Origin: Bacillus alkalicellulosilyticus
GTDB taxonomy: Bacteria > Bacillota > Bacilli > Bacillales > Bacillaceae_F
NCBI RefSeq assembly: GCF_002019795.1
Contig: NZ_KV917381.1
Location: 4,372,068-4,436,067, forward strand
Direction: 5' to 3'
DNA length: 64,000 nucleotides
The notes under the pieces were generated by a model that worked only from the letters and a program-made list of their open reading frames with translations, had not been told where the DNA came from and ran no database searches. Of the stretch, positions 17,857-25,881 are shown in pieces. The translations under genes were made by a program, and so were the position numbers. How positions within the stretch are numbered: the first letter of the stretch is position 1; each line of letters begins with the position of its first letter.

Positions 17857-18678
17857 TTATTTCGATTTATTGAGTAGTATTTGTTTTATTTCTTGAATAT
17901 CATTTTTCAGTTCTTGATTTTCTGAAAATAACCGTTTCATTTGTTCCTCACGTTGAGCTTCCTCATCTTGTCCTAAGTAACTTAAAATTACAGCTACTAC
18001 AAGGTTTAAAATAACCAATGCTCCAATGATAATGAAAGAAACAAAGTAAACCCAAGCCCATGGAATCGCATTAATAATTGGCCTTGCCACTTGACTCGCC
18101 CACGATTCAAAAGTTACAACCTGCATAAGCGTAAAGAGAGACGTGTGAAAACTTCCAAAAAATTCGTATGGAAGGACATCACGGAAAAATGTTGTACCTA
18201 TTATCGCATAAATAGAGAAAATTAAAATGGACAAACCAAGTATACCTGTTAATGCTGGTACAGATGCCATTAAAGAGTCAATGATTCTCCGAAGTGCTGG
18301 AATTGCTGGTATCATTCGGATAAGTCGTAAAACCCTTACTAATCGTAGTACACTCACGAATGCCGTTGTATAGAAAAGTAAGCTAGCTACGACAATCATA
18401 AAATCAAAAATATTCCATCTATCAGAAAAATACCCTCTATTCCCGAGTCCGACAATTTTTAAAAACATTTCAATTACAAATACCCATACAATGATTTTAT
18501 CAATTATTATTAACAGGCTATTCCCTGTGAAATATGTCTCTGCAACAATAATTAGTCCATTAAACATGATAATTGCAATCACAATTGGTTGAAAGTATTT
18601 ATGCAATACGATATTTCTAATGATAGCTCTTATATTGCTTTGTTTTTGATTAGGTTCATTTGTATTATTCGTTTCCAT
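17857..18678 (-). CDS. NaChBac-type voltage-gated sodium channel
   Basis: The 273-residue protein has one six-helix channel domain (S1-S6), almost exactly the 274 residues of NaChBac. The S4 voltage sensor carries Arg112, Arg115, Arg118 and Arg121 at every third position (VLRLVRVLRLIRMIP). The pore motif is TFESWAS, with Glu191 as the selectivity glutamate; NaChBac has TLESWAS. S6 is GALVILNLVVAVILSYL, and a C-terminal coiled coil (about 241-271) should hold the tetramer together. In alkaliphilic Bacillus the channel supports Na+ re-entry for pH homeostasis, motility and chemotaxis. The best purine-rich ribosome site (GAAGGG) is about 16 bases from the ATG, which is wide. It is monocistronic with its own terminator. 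Confidence 0.95.
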   Translation of the reverse strand: METNNTNEPNQKQSNIRAIIRNIVLHKYFQPIVIAIIMFNGLIIVAETYFTGNSLLIIIDKIIVWVFVIEMFLKIVGLGNRGYFSDRWNIFDFMIVVASLLFYTTAFVSVLRLVRVLRLIRMIPAIPALRRIIDSLMASVPALTGILGLSILIFSIYAIIGTTFFRDVLPYEFFGSFHTSLFTLMQVVTFESWASQVARPIINAIPWAWVYFVSFIIIGALVILNLVVAVILSYLGQDEEAQREEQMKRLFSENQELKNDIQEIKQILLNKSK

Positions 18679-18887
18679 TTTTCAAATTACATTTCCCTTC
18701 TACCATTTACTTTTACTTATTTATTGTAAATCAGATAAGATAAAAGGAGAAGAGTAATTCTTCTATGGCAATGTTTATTTATGTTTTTTTATGACTCTTT
18801 TCTCAAAGATTGTTGCTCTAGCTATTGGTTCTTCACGCCATTGCGTGAAGCTCTTGAAAGTATAGACTTATGTCCTTGTATTTGCGC

Positions 18888-19979
18888 TTATTTGTATATT
18901 ACTTTATTTTTTCCAGTTCGTTTTGCCTGGTATAGTAAATCATCTGTCTGTTGGAAAAAAGAAAGTTTTGTAAGATGATTAGAATAATTCATTAGACCAA
19001 TACTGACAGTTACTTTTTTATTATCAAGTTCTTCATGTTCCATGGCCTCAATGTATGCTCTCACTTTTTCAGTAATTAAATGAGCTTCCTCCATGCTTTT
19101 ATTGGTAAGAATGATTGCAAATTCTTCACCACCATAACGGGCAACGATATCATCTTCAGTCACTTTAGATAAAATAGCTTCAGCAACCCGCTTCAAAACA
19201 ATGTCACCTACACTATGTCCATACGTATCATTGATACTTTTGAAGTTATCTATATCAACAATGGCTAATTGTAATGGCATAGCATACTTCTTACTTTGAA
19301 CTACAAGATGGTCGATATACTCATGAAACGTCTTATGATTGTATAATCCTGTAAGCGCATCTACTTTAGAAAGTCTTTCCATAATCGCATTTTTTACGAT
19401 TAACTCTTTTTCTTTTTCCGAAGCTTGTCTAAGATTTTGAAGTATCTCATTCGTCCTTTGTAATACGACTAAGAATATAAAATACCCGGCTATGAGCACA
19501 AAAAGGTAAGACATATATTCAAATTCAGTAACAGATTTCCTAACCGGGCCATACAAATATATGGCGTTTAATGCAAGAACATTTATGATAAAACTAAATC
19601 TTAACTTTCTTTTATCAAAATATATTATGGTAACTGCCATTGGTAATAACAACGTTACCTGTAAACCGGGAACTGCAAAATGAACCAGTATCATCACTAA
19701 CGCTACTATCGTGCCCGTAATCGTTAATAATTGCGACCTGTAATGAGGTTTTCTATTAATAATGTACTTACACGCAAGGATTGCAATAACTTGAATAACC
19801 GTTGGCAAAATCAACTTATTCAATATAAAATACCAAGTACCCTCTAGAGAATAATAAATTGTAATTAACAATCCTATACATTGCCCTATGATAGAAATAA
19901 TTACGATCAACCAATAAAATTGTAATATTTTATTCGTCCAATGGGTATAATCCATCTTGAACTTATTATTATCTTCCAT
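18888..19979 (-). CDS. membrane diguanylate cyclase (GGEEF)
   Basis: The 363-residue protein has six membrane helices (about 18-185), a short coiled coil and a GGDEF domain (about 205-360). The domain keeps DALTGLYNHKTF, the metal-binding DIDNFKSINDTYGHSVGD and the active-site signature RYGGEEF, so it should make c-di-GMP. The inhibitory I-site RxxD normally found five residues before the signature reads TEDD, lacking the arginine, so product feedback may be absent. ATG at 19979 follows AGGAG at nine bases. It is a single gene beside the sodium channel, a pairing that could link ion or membrane state to motility (inference). Confidence 0.92.
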   Translation of the reverse strand: MEDNNKFKMDYTHWTNKILQFYWLIVIISIIGQCIGLLITIYYSLEGTWYFILNKLILPTVIQVIAILACKYIINRKPHYRSQLLTITGTIVALVMILVHFAVPGLQVTLLLPMAVTIIYFDKRKLRFSFIINVLALNAIYLYGPVRKSVTEFEYMSYLFVLIAGYFIFLVVLQRTNEILQNLRQASEKEKELIVKNAIMERLSKVDALTGLYNHKTFHEYIDHLVVQSKKYAMPLQLAIVDIDNFKSINDTYGHSVGDIVLKRVAEAILSKVTEDDIVARYGGEEFAIILTNKSMEEAHLITEKVRAYIEAMEHEELDNKKVTVSIGLMNYSNHLTKLSFFQQTDDLLYQAKRTGKNKVIYK

Positions 19980-20345
19980 CTCATCAAACTCCTATGAAAA
20001 CATTCTAGCAAGCTATCTCCATTATACATAAGCCCTTATGCTTTTGGCCTAAACTTTTTTGATATTTAGTACAATTATAAGAACGCTTTTATATTTTTTG
20101 TTAATACCTCTTTAATACTTATTCTTAACAGTATTTTCACACTCTAGACTAACAAATACTTCTTTCACGTTTAAAACGTTAGGTTGGTATGCTTCTTAAC
20201 ATAGCAGTTTCTCTCTTCATTAAATATAAAACTGACTTCAATAAAAGTTTAATAGAACATTTACATAACTTCACTACATCCTCGTTTGTTCATTCTATAT
20301 AGTAATAGTAAATATACCATTATATGAATAGAAGGAGGCGAATCA
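19980..20345. other. intergenic region between divergent genes
   Basis: This A+T-rich stretch separates the diguanylate cyclase and the following membrane protein. It must hold both promoters, but no convincing operator, RNA gene or coding remnant was recognised. Confidence 0.5.
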
Positions 20346-21014
20346 ATGCCTTTTACTACGACTAAGCGTCGTATTCACGTCAGTGCGTTTTCTCTATTTT
20401 TTGCTGGAATTATGTTTGTCATCTATCCTGCGTTACGCCCTTTTTCTGATGAAACATCCTTGGAAGGTGCCATCGCCTTTGCATCTACCGAATGGTTAGT
20501 GGCGCATATGCTAGCGATGGTTGCTTTCACCCTTTTACCACTTGGATTACATGGAGTTCACAACTCTTTACAAGGAACAACGCTTACTTATTGGGCATTG
20601 TTTCTATGTGTAATTGGAGTAGGACTAATCTTGCCGTTTTATGGGGGAGAAACATTTGGTCTATATGCTATTGGGCAGGAAGCGATAAGACTTCAGTCAG
20701 GTGATCTCGTTAATCTAGCAGTAACTGTGCGGTCAGGAGCGGGACTAATTATGTTTGTTACTGGATTATTACTACTAGCTATTTCTTCCATACTTCTTGC
20801 TACTGCCATTTGGAAATCTGAACAGTTTATGAAATGGTGTGGGATTCCCTTTGCAATTGGGATGAGCACGTATATTCCTCAATTCTTTTTTGACCAACCA
20901 CTAAGAGTCACTCACGGCTTGCTAGTTGCTATTGGCTGTACATGGATTGCAGTATGTTTATGGAGAACAAACTCCTCTACTATGAACCAAAACGCACAAA
21001 CCATTCATTCCTAA
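20346..21014 (+). CDS. six-helix membrane protein of unknown function
   Basis: The 222-residue protein has about six hydrophobic helices (near 12-30, 50-70, 80-100, 130-155, 163-180, 183-205) and a short polar tail. No catalytic motif is recognised; it resembles small DUF-type integral membrane proteins of Bacillaceae. ATG at 20346 has an excellent ribosome site (GAAGGAGG at eight bases). It is monocistronic and shares a bidirectional terminator with the convergent GH115 gene. Confidence 0.75.
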   Translation: MPFTTTKRRIHVSAFSLFFAGIMFVIYPALRPFSDETSLEGAIAFASTEWLVAHMLAMVAFTLLPLGLHGVHNSLQGTTLTYWALFLCVIGVGLILPFYGGETFGLYAIGQEAIRLQSGDLVNLAVTVRSGAGLIMFVTGLLLLAISSILLATAIWKSEQFMKWCGIPFAIGMSTYIPQFFFDQPLRVTHGLLVAIGCTWIAVCLWRTNSSTMNQNAQTIHS

Positions 21015-21017
21015 TAG

Positions 21018-21051
21018 ACAAAGGGATTGGCGTATAAACCAATCCCTTTGT
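21018..21051. terminator. bidirectional terminator
   Basis: A perfect 13-base stem (ACAAAGGGATTGG and its complement) with an eight-base loop lies between the convergent stops at 21014 and 21057. Confidence 0.85.
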
Positions 21052-21056
21052 TGCAC

Positions 21057-23945
21057 CTATCTACCTACATAGTATGTTTCTGTTGGTCCTAAATAGCTGT
21101 CCGCAGGTTTCTTACCTTCTGGATAAATTACTAGTTTTTGTAAAACAAAGCCAGGGCTCACTGCATATACTTTTAATGTATTTAAACCTTCTTTACAGTG
21201 TATACTGCAAGTTTGTGTATCAATGTTGTTCAGTACTCGAACAGCCCACTCTTCACCATCGACACGATACCCTTCTGGCAGTGTATTAACAATGGTAGTC
21301 TCACCATCATTAGTCTGAATGCCGCATACTATCGTTCCATCTTTTGTAACTGGATTGGACGGTTGCATGTAAAGCTCTACTTCATAAACTCCCGCAGCAT
21401 CCACGACAAAATGATACTCGAGATACGGGGCATCTTTTCCTACCGTAAAGTATTCCGTTGTCGGGAACGCCTTTACTGCTGATAACGTTTTGCCATACCC
21501 CTTAAGAACTTCAAAGTGATTCACACCGCCGTGTTCGTTTGTTGCTTGTTTGTTATCAACAAAATGTTCAGCTTCAATAGAAATATAATCGTTAGACATA
21601 ATAAATGTGCCGTCTGCTAAACTACTAACATCTACCTGGGCAACATTCACAATTATCGTACACGCACCCACTGGCGTTTCTACTGTAATTCTGCCCTCTG
21701 TCTCTCCATTCATTGCACTTCGATCTATTTTTGTAATAATAACGTCTTGCGTGTTTGTAATCCCGTCTAAACTCCCGCTCTCTTTAGAGCATGTAAGCCA
21801 TGAATGGTTACTTGTTATTTTATACTCTGCCGGAAGGTCACTAAGGCTCGAAATGGTAAAGGATGCCTCCTCAATATCCGGTTGTAAAAAGTCGTTTAAG
21901 AACAACTGGTTGACATGCCATGGACTTCCTTCACTCTTCTGCTCTGTTCCATCAATGGTAATGACCAACCTCGGCTTATTAGCAGGCAGTACATTAGAAA
22001 GGATTGGATTCTGGCATTCGTCTTCATTCCAATGAACAAACCCAATATGCTCAGACAATCCCATTCCATACCATTTCCCATTATCAATCGCATGGTACTC
22101 TTCGACTAACTCTCTGTCTCGTTTCAAACACTTCTTAATTTCTTCTGCTAGTTTATTTGCTGCCATTTTACCTAATTTAGCATCATGCTGGTTTTTCCCA
22201 TTGAGTAACCACATTTTCTGCACATTAAGGTTTCCTACAGCAGGATAATAGACTAAAGCAAAATACGTTGGTAACTCTTTAGGGTCAATTCTCTTATAGA
22301 GGTCATCTGCAATACTCAAAAGGTGATCAATTTGTTGTAATAAATGATCTGTTTCTTTGTAATTGACCGGATGATAGACATTTACATTCATATGCTCAGG
22401 TCTTCGATTATGGGCTATCTTAGTGTAGCCGTTCAATAGGTCACACACTTTCTTCATGTCAGTCTCACCGAATACGCTACTAAACTGTTTTTCAACCCAT
22501 AGTTCCGTATAAAGTTCCGTTTTGTTGACGGCATTCGTTCCCCATTTGTCAAAATCATAAGCTAAATCGAGGAAATAGGATAGCGGGAATTCCTGTGTAG
22601 CAATATCACCAACATTGACAATCCAAAGATCGCGAATTCCAAAATCATACGCCATACTCATTTGTTCCCAAACTTTTGGAAGGTATGAGCTGTTGACCCA
22701 CTCATATGAAATAGGACCACCATGGTAATCAAAATGATAATACATGCCATATCCACCTTTATGAGAACGCATCTCTTCGGTTGGCAATGTACGAAGATTT
22801 CCGTAGTTATCGTCACAAAGCATTAAAATGACATCCTCAAGTTCTTCTGAGCCCATTAACCCTGGTGTAGTTTCATCCCCATAAAAGAATGGTTCGACTT
22901 CTTTATATAAAGCAAGCATTCTTGGTACTTCTGAAAGGTTCGGATTGACATTGTCCTCTATCAATTTATTTTGTGTTTGGATAACGTCTCGTAATAATTC
23001 AATATTATCAGCCAATGTCGCGTTTTTCCCCATAATAGAGGTATCTTGTTCACCGCGCATTCCGACTGTAATTACGTTTTCAAATTTTCCGCTACGCTTT
23101 AAGCCGTCTTCCCAAAAACGAGTGATTCCTTCTCTATTGCTAATGAAATTCCAAGCATCGCCGTAAATTGAATCTTCGCCGCGGAGATATCGATATTCTT
23201 CTCCATTACGCAAACAAGGCTCGTGATGTGATGCTCCCATGACAACCCCATATTCATCTGCTAATTCTGCACTAGCCAACCCTGGTCCTTCTTCACTGAA
23301 TTGCGCCGACCACATTGCAGGCCACATATAATTTCCTTTTAATCTCAACAAAAGTTGAAAGACGTGGTCATACATTTCTGCATTAAATCCTCCAAACCTT
23401 TCGTTCGTCCATGTACCAAAAGCTGGCCACTCATCGTTTATAAAGAAACCACGGTAACGAACCGAAGGCTCTTTAGAAATATATTTGAAATCCCCATCTA
23501 GAGAAAATGATTCTTTTGGCTGCGGCTTCACGCCATTCCAATCAACCAAAGGTGAAACTCCTAGTTGCTCTGAAAGATGGAAAAGACCATATATCGTACC
23601 ACGTTTATCACTTCCCGCGATAACTAAAGCTTTTTCAACGCCATCAAATGGCTGGTCAATCACTTGAAATAAAAAGACTTCTCTTTTTCCAGCGACTTCT
23701 GTTACATCAATGAGCTTTTTCTCTTCCAACTCTTGAAGCATTGGGCTGTGGTTCATAGTACCGTATATAATAACAGTCTTCCCTAGCTTTGTTTTTTCGA
23801 TAGTGACTTGTGGTGCAATGCCGAAAACCAACTCCAAATCATGGATAACCCTGCTAGCAATTTTATGTACCCCACTAAAAGCTTCTTTTTCCTGATAAAA
23901 TACTGGTGCCTTCTTTAACAGTTCCTGGTTAATTGAAAAATTCAT
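21057..23945 (-). CDS. GH115 xylan alpha-1,2-glucuronidase
   Basis: The 962-residue protein has the layout of GH115: an N-terminal domain (about 1-150), a TIM-barrel core, a helical insert and C-terminal beta domains. Family-typical stretches include RYRGFFINDEWPAFGTWTNE, LKGNYMWPAMWSAQF, VVMGASHHEPCLRN and VITVGMRGEQDTSI. GH115 enzymes remove 4-O-methyl-glucuronic acid from internal and terminal positions of glucuronoxylan. No signal peptide is present, so the substrate is probably imported oligosaccharide. Residues about 790-955 (EAEHFVDNKQATNE onward) look like the C-terminal all-beta domain found in several members. ATG at 23945 follows GAAAGGATG. It stands alone, with a promoter and inverted repeat upstream, and fits with the GH10 and GH43 enzymes for glucuronoxylan use. 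Confidence 0.93.
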   Translation of the reverse strand: MNFSINQELLKKAPVFYQEKEAFSGVHKIASRVIHDLELVFGIAPQVTIEKTKLGKTVIIYGTMNHSPMLQELEEKKLIDVTEVAGKREVFLFQVIDQPFDGVEKALVIAGSDKRGTIYGLFHLSEQLGVSPLVDWNGVKPQPKESFSLDGDFKYISKEPSVRYRGFFINDEWPAFGTWTNERFGGFNAEMYDHVFQLLLRLKGNYMWPAMWSAQFSEEGPGLASAELADEYGVVMGASHHEPCLRNGEEYRYLRGEDSIYGDAWNFISNREGITRFWEDGLKRSGKFENVITVGMRGEQDTSIMGKNATLADNIELLRDVIQTQNKLIEDNVNPNLSEVPRMLALYKEVEPFFYGDETTPGLMGSEELEDVILMLCDDNYGNLRTLPTEEMRSHKGGYGMYYHFDYHGGPISYEWVNSSYLPKVWEQMSMAYDFGIRDLWIVNVGDIATQEFPLSYFLDLAYDFDKWGTNAVNKTELYTELWVEKQFSSVFGETDMKKVCDLLNGYTKIAHNRRPEHMNVNVYHPVNYKETDHLLQQIDHLLSIADDLYKRIDPKELPTYFALVYYPAVGNLNVQKMWLLNGKNQHDAKLGKMAANKLAEEIKKCLKRDRELVEEYHAIDNGKWYGMGLSEHIGFVHWNEDECQNPILSNVLPANKPRLVITIDGTEQKSEGSPWHVNQLFLNDFLQPDIEEASFTISSLSDLPAEYKITSNHSWLTCSKESGSLDGITNTQDVIITKIDRSAMNGETEGRITVETPVGACTIIVNVAQVDVSSLADGTFIMSNDYISIEAEHFVDNKQATNEHGGVNHFEVLKGYGKTLSAVKAFPTTEYFTVGKDAPYLEYHFVVDAAGVYEVELYMQPSNPVTKDGTIVCGIQTNDGETTIVNTLPEGYRVDGEEWAVRVLNNIDTQTCSIHCKEGLNTLKVYAVSPGFVLQKLVIYPEGKKPADSYLGPTETYYVGR

Positions 23946-23961
23946 AATAACATCCTTTCTA

Positions 23962-24002
23962 CTGGTATAAAGCCTCTTTATGTATAACCACTATTATACC
24001 AG
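23962..24002 (-). promoter_or_regulatory. GH115 promoter -10 region with an operator-like inverted repeat
   Basis: The inverted repeat CTGGTATAA/TTATACCAG (arms 23962-23970 and 23994-24002) surrounds the start region of the GH115 message. The upstream arm overlaps a perfect TATAAT (23995-24000, minus strand). This placement suits a repressor site, but no regulator gene is adjacent. The -35 region is weak. From 24003 to 24364 no gene is seen. Confidence 0.5.
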
Positions 24003-24364
24003 AGTCATTACTGAAAATACCCCGATAAAGGTTAGAAGTTCATGAGGATTATTCATCATGTTCGCTTTGGATAGTTATTACTTCTTGGTTTCGTGTGGGC
24101 ACCTAGTATGATTTCGTTATTTCATAGTTTGTATTTTTTACATCAGCTCAGCTGTCCACCAAGTAACAAACGATTGAACAAAGGATCTTAAAATTGAGGA
24201 TATCAATCCCTTACTGTATAAAGTGCTATTATTCATTGCAGTTAGCCAGCCCGTTACCCTTAGTCAAATCATTATAGTAGATGTTAAGTAAATCACAGCT
24301 TTTTAAAACCAAGTTTGCTATTCTTAATAGAGATTACTATTATCTACCAATTTATGAACGGTAA

Positions 24365-25336
24365 ATGAAATGGGGTATTTTATTGAGCTCTCAACAATTA
24401 AAAATAGGTCATATGTTGCCAAAGGTTCCCATTATGCAAGGGGGTATGGGAGTAGGGATTTCTTTAAGCAAACTCGCATCTGCTGTTGCGAGGGCTGGTG
24501 GAATTGGGAGCATATCAGGAACGGGGATTACTGTCGATGACATGCGGTCCCATATTAGAAAAGCGAAGGAAACAATCAACGGTTCTGGCTATTTTGGCAT
24601 AAACGTTCTCTTCGCTATGAATGATTTTGCAGAAAAAATGAAAGCAGCAATTGAGGAAAAAGTCGACTTCATCATATCAGGAGCTGGAATTTCAAGGGAT
24701 ATGTATGCTTGGGGCAAGGAAGCTGGAATACCTGTTATTTCAATTGTCTCCTCAGCAAAGCTTGCTAAGCTTTCAGAACGTCTTGGGGCATCCGCCGTTG
24801 TTGTCGAAGGTCATGAAGCCGGTGGACATCTTGGCACCGATAGACCCTTATTTGAAATATTACCGGAAGTAGTATCGGCGGTGAAGATTCCTGTTATTGC
24901 TGCTGGCGGGATCTTGACTGGGGAAGACCTAGCACGTGCCTTAAGGATGGGGGCTTCTGGTGTACAGATGGGGACAAGATTTGTTGCAAGTGAAGAGTGT
25001 GATGCACCGTTATCATTTAAAGAAAAATATGTACATGCTCGCCAGGAAGATACAATTTTAGTAAAAACTTCAGTTGGTCTCCAGGGGAGAGCAATAAGTA
25101 ACCATTTCACGGAACTTATTTCGGATAATAAAAAAGTAAAAATTAAGAATTGCATGGATTGCTTAAAAAACTGCTCCTATCGTTTTTGCACACTAGATTC
25201 TTTGATTACTTCCAAGAATGGAGATTGCGATAATGGCCTTGTTTTTGCTGGGTCAAGAGTACATGAAATCAAAGACATCCTACCAGTTAAAACCATTATA
25301 AACAATATCATGAGAGAATATAAAGCTTGTACTTGA
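24365..25336 (+). CDS. nitronate monooxygenase / FabK-like FMN enzyme
   Basis: The 323-residue protein is a TIM-barrel flavoenzyme of the 2-nitropropane dioxygenase family. It shows PIMQGGMGVGISLSKLASAV at the N-terminus, the catalytic-His region VVEGHEAGGHLG, and the FMN phosphate-binding segment PVIAAGGILTGEDLARALRMGASGVQMGTRF. A Cys-rich tail (NCMDCLKNCSYRFC, about 259-272) is seen in a subset of the family and might bind metal. The start is uncertain: ATG 24365 has no clear ribosome site, while TTG 24383 lies seven bases after GGGG. It is monocistronic. FabK-type enoyl-ACP reductase is the alternative assignment. Confidence 0.85.
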   Translation: MKWGILLSSQQLKIGHMLPKVPIMQGGMGVGISLSKLASAVARAGGIGSISGTGITVDDMRSHIRKAKETINGSGYFGINVLFAMNDFAEKMKAAIEEKVDFIISGAGISRDMYAWGKEAGIPVISIVSSAKLAKLSERLGASAVVVEGHEAGGHLGTDRPLFEILPEVVSAVKIPVIAAGGILTGEDLARALRMGASGVQMGTRFVASEECDAPLSFKEKYVHARQEDTILVKTSVGLQGRAISNHFTELISDNKKVKIKNCMDCLKNCSYRFCTLDSLITSKNGDCDNGLVFAGSRVHEIKDILPVKTIINNIMREYKACT

Positions 25337-25346
25337 TTTGATAGGC

Positions 25347-25377
25347 CCTAACCGATTAAGCTTCGGTTAGGTTTTTT
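25347..25377 (+). terminator. terminator after the nitronate monooxygenase gene
   Basis: CCTAACCGA pairs with TTCGGTTAGG, followed by TTTTTT, eleven bases after the stop. Confidence 0.9.
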
Positions 25378-25455
25378 ATGTTATAAAAAAGCACCTATGA
25401 TAGCAGGGATAATTATAAAAATGAAGAATAAGAGTTTTGAAGGGAGAAATGTTTA

Positions 25456-25833
25456 ATGGAAAAGCCTATGATTGGAAAAATTGGACAGATTGGTGTCCCT
25501 GTTAGCAATTTGAATAGAGCCATAGAGTTTTATAAAGAAAAATTAAGTTTAACTCTTTTATTTAATACAGATAGCATGGCTTTCTTTGATTGTAATGGGT
25601 TGAGTCTCATGTTAACACTGCCAGAAAAAGATGAATTTGCTCATTCAAGTTCAGTAATCTATTTCCAAGTATCAAATATTAAAGTAACTTATGAGCAATT
25701 AAAAGCGAAAAACGTTCTCTTTGTTGATGAACCACATGTTGTTGCAAAAATGGGGCAGACTGAAACATGGATGGTATTTTTTCAAGACACAGAAGAAAAT
25801 ACACTTGCCTTGATGAGTGAAGTTCATTTATAA
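25456..25833 (+). CDS. VOC-family (glyoxalase/bleomycin-resistance-like) protein
   Basis: The 125-residue protein is one vicinal-oxygen-chelate unit with two beta-alpha-beta-beta-beta halves: IGQIGVPVSNLNRAIEFYKEKL and VIYFQVSNIKVTYEQLKAK, ending VFFQDTEENTLALMSE. The first usual metal ligand (His) is replaced by Gln near residue 11, while the late Glu in EENTLAL is kept, so metal binding is uncertain. The substrate is unknown. ATG 25456 follows AAGGGAG. Single gene with a shared terminator downstream. Confidence 0.82.
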   Translation: MEKPMIGKIGQIGVPVSNLNRAIEFYKEKLSLTLLFNTDSMAFFDCNGLSLMLTLPEKDEFAHSSSVIYFQVSNIKVTYEQLKAKNVLFVDEPHVVAKMGQTETWMVFFQDTEENTLALMSEVHL

Positions 25834-25842
25834 GGCAACTAA

Positions 25843-25881
25843 AAGGAGACCATCTAAACCCCATGACGGTCTCCTTCTTTT
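25843..25881. terminator. bidirectional terminator
   Basis: AAGGAGACC pairs with GGTCTCCTT and is followed by CTTTTT. It lies between the convergent VOC and ABC permease genes. Confidence 0.85.
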
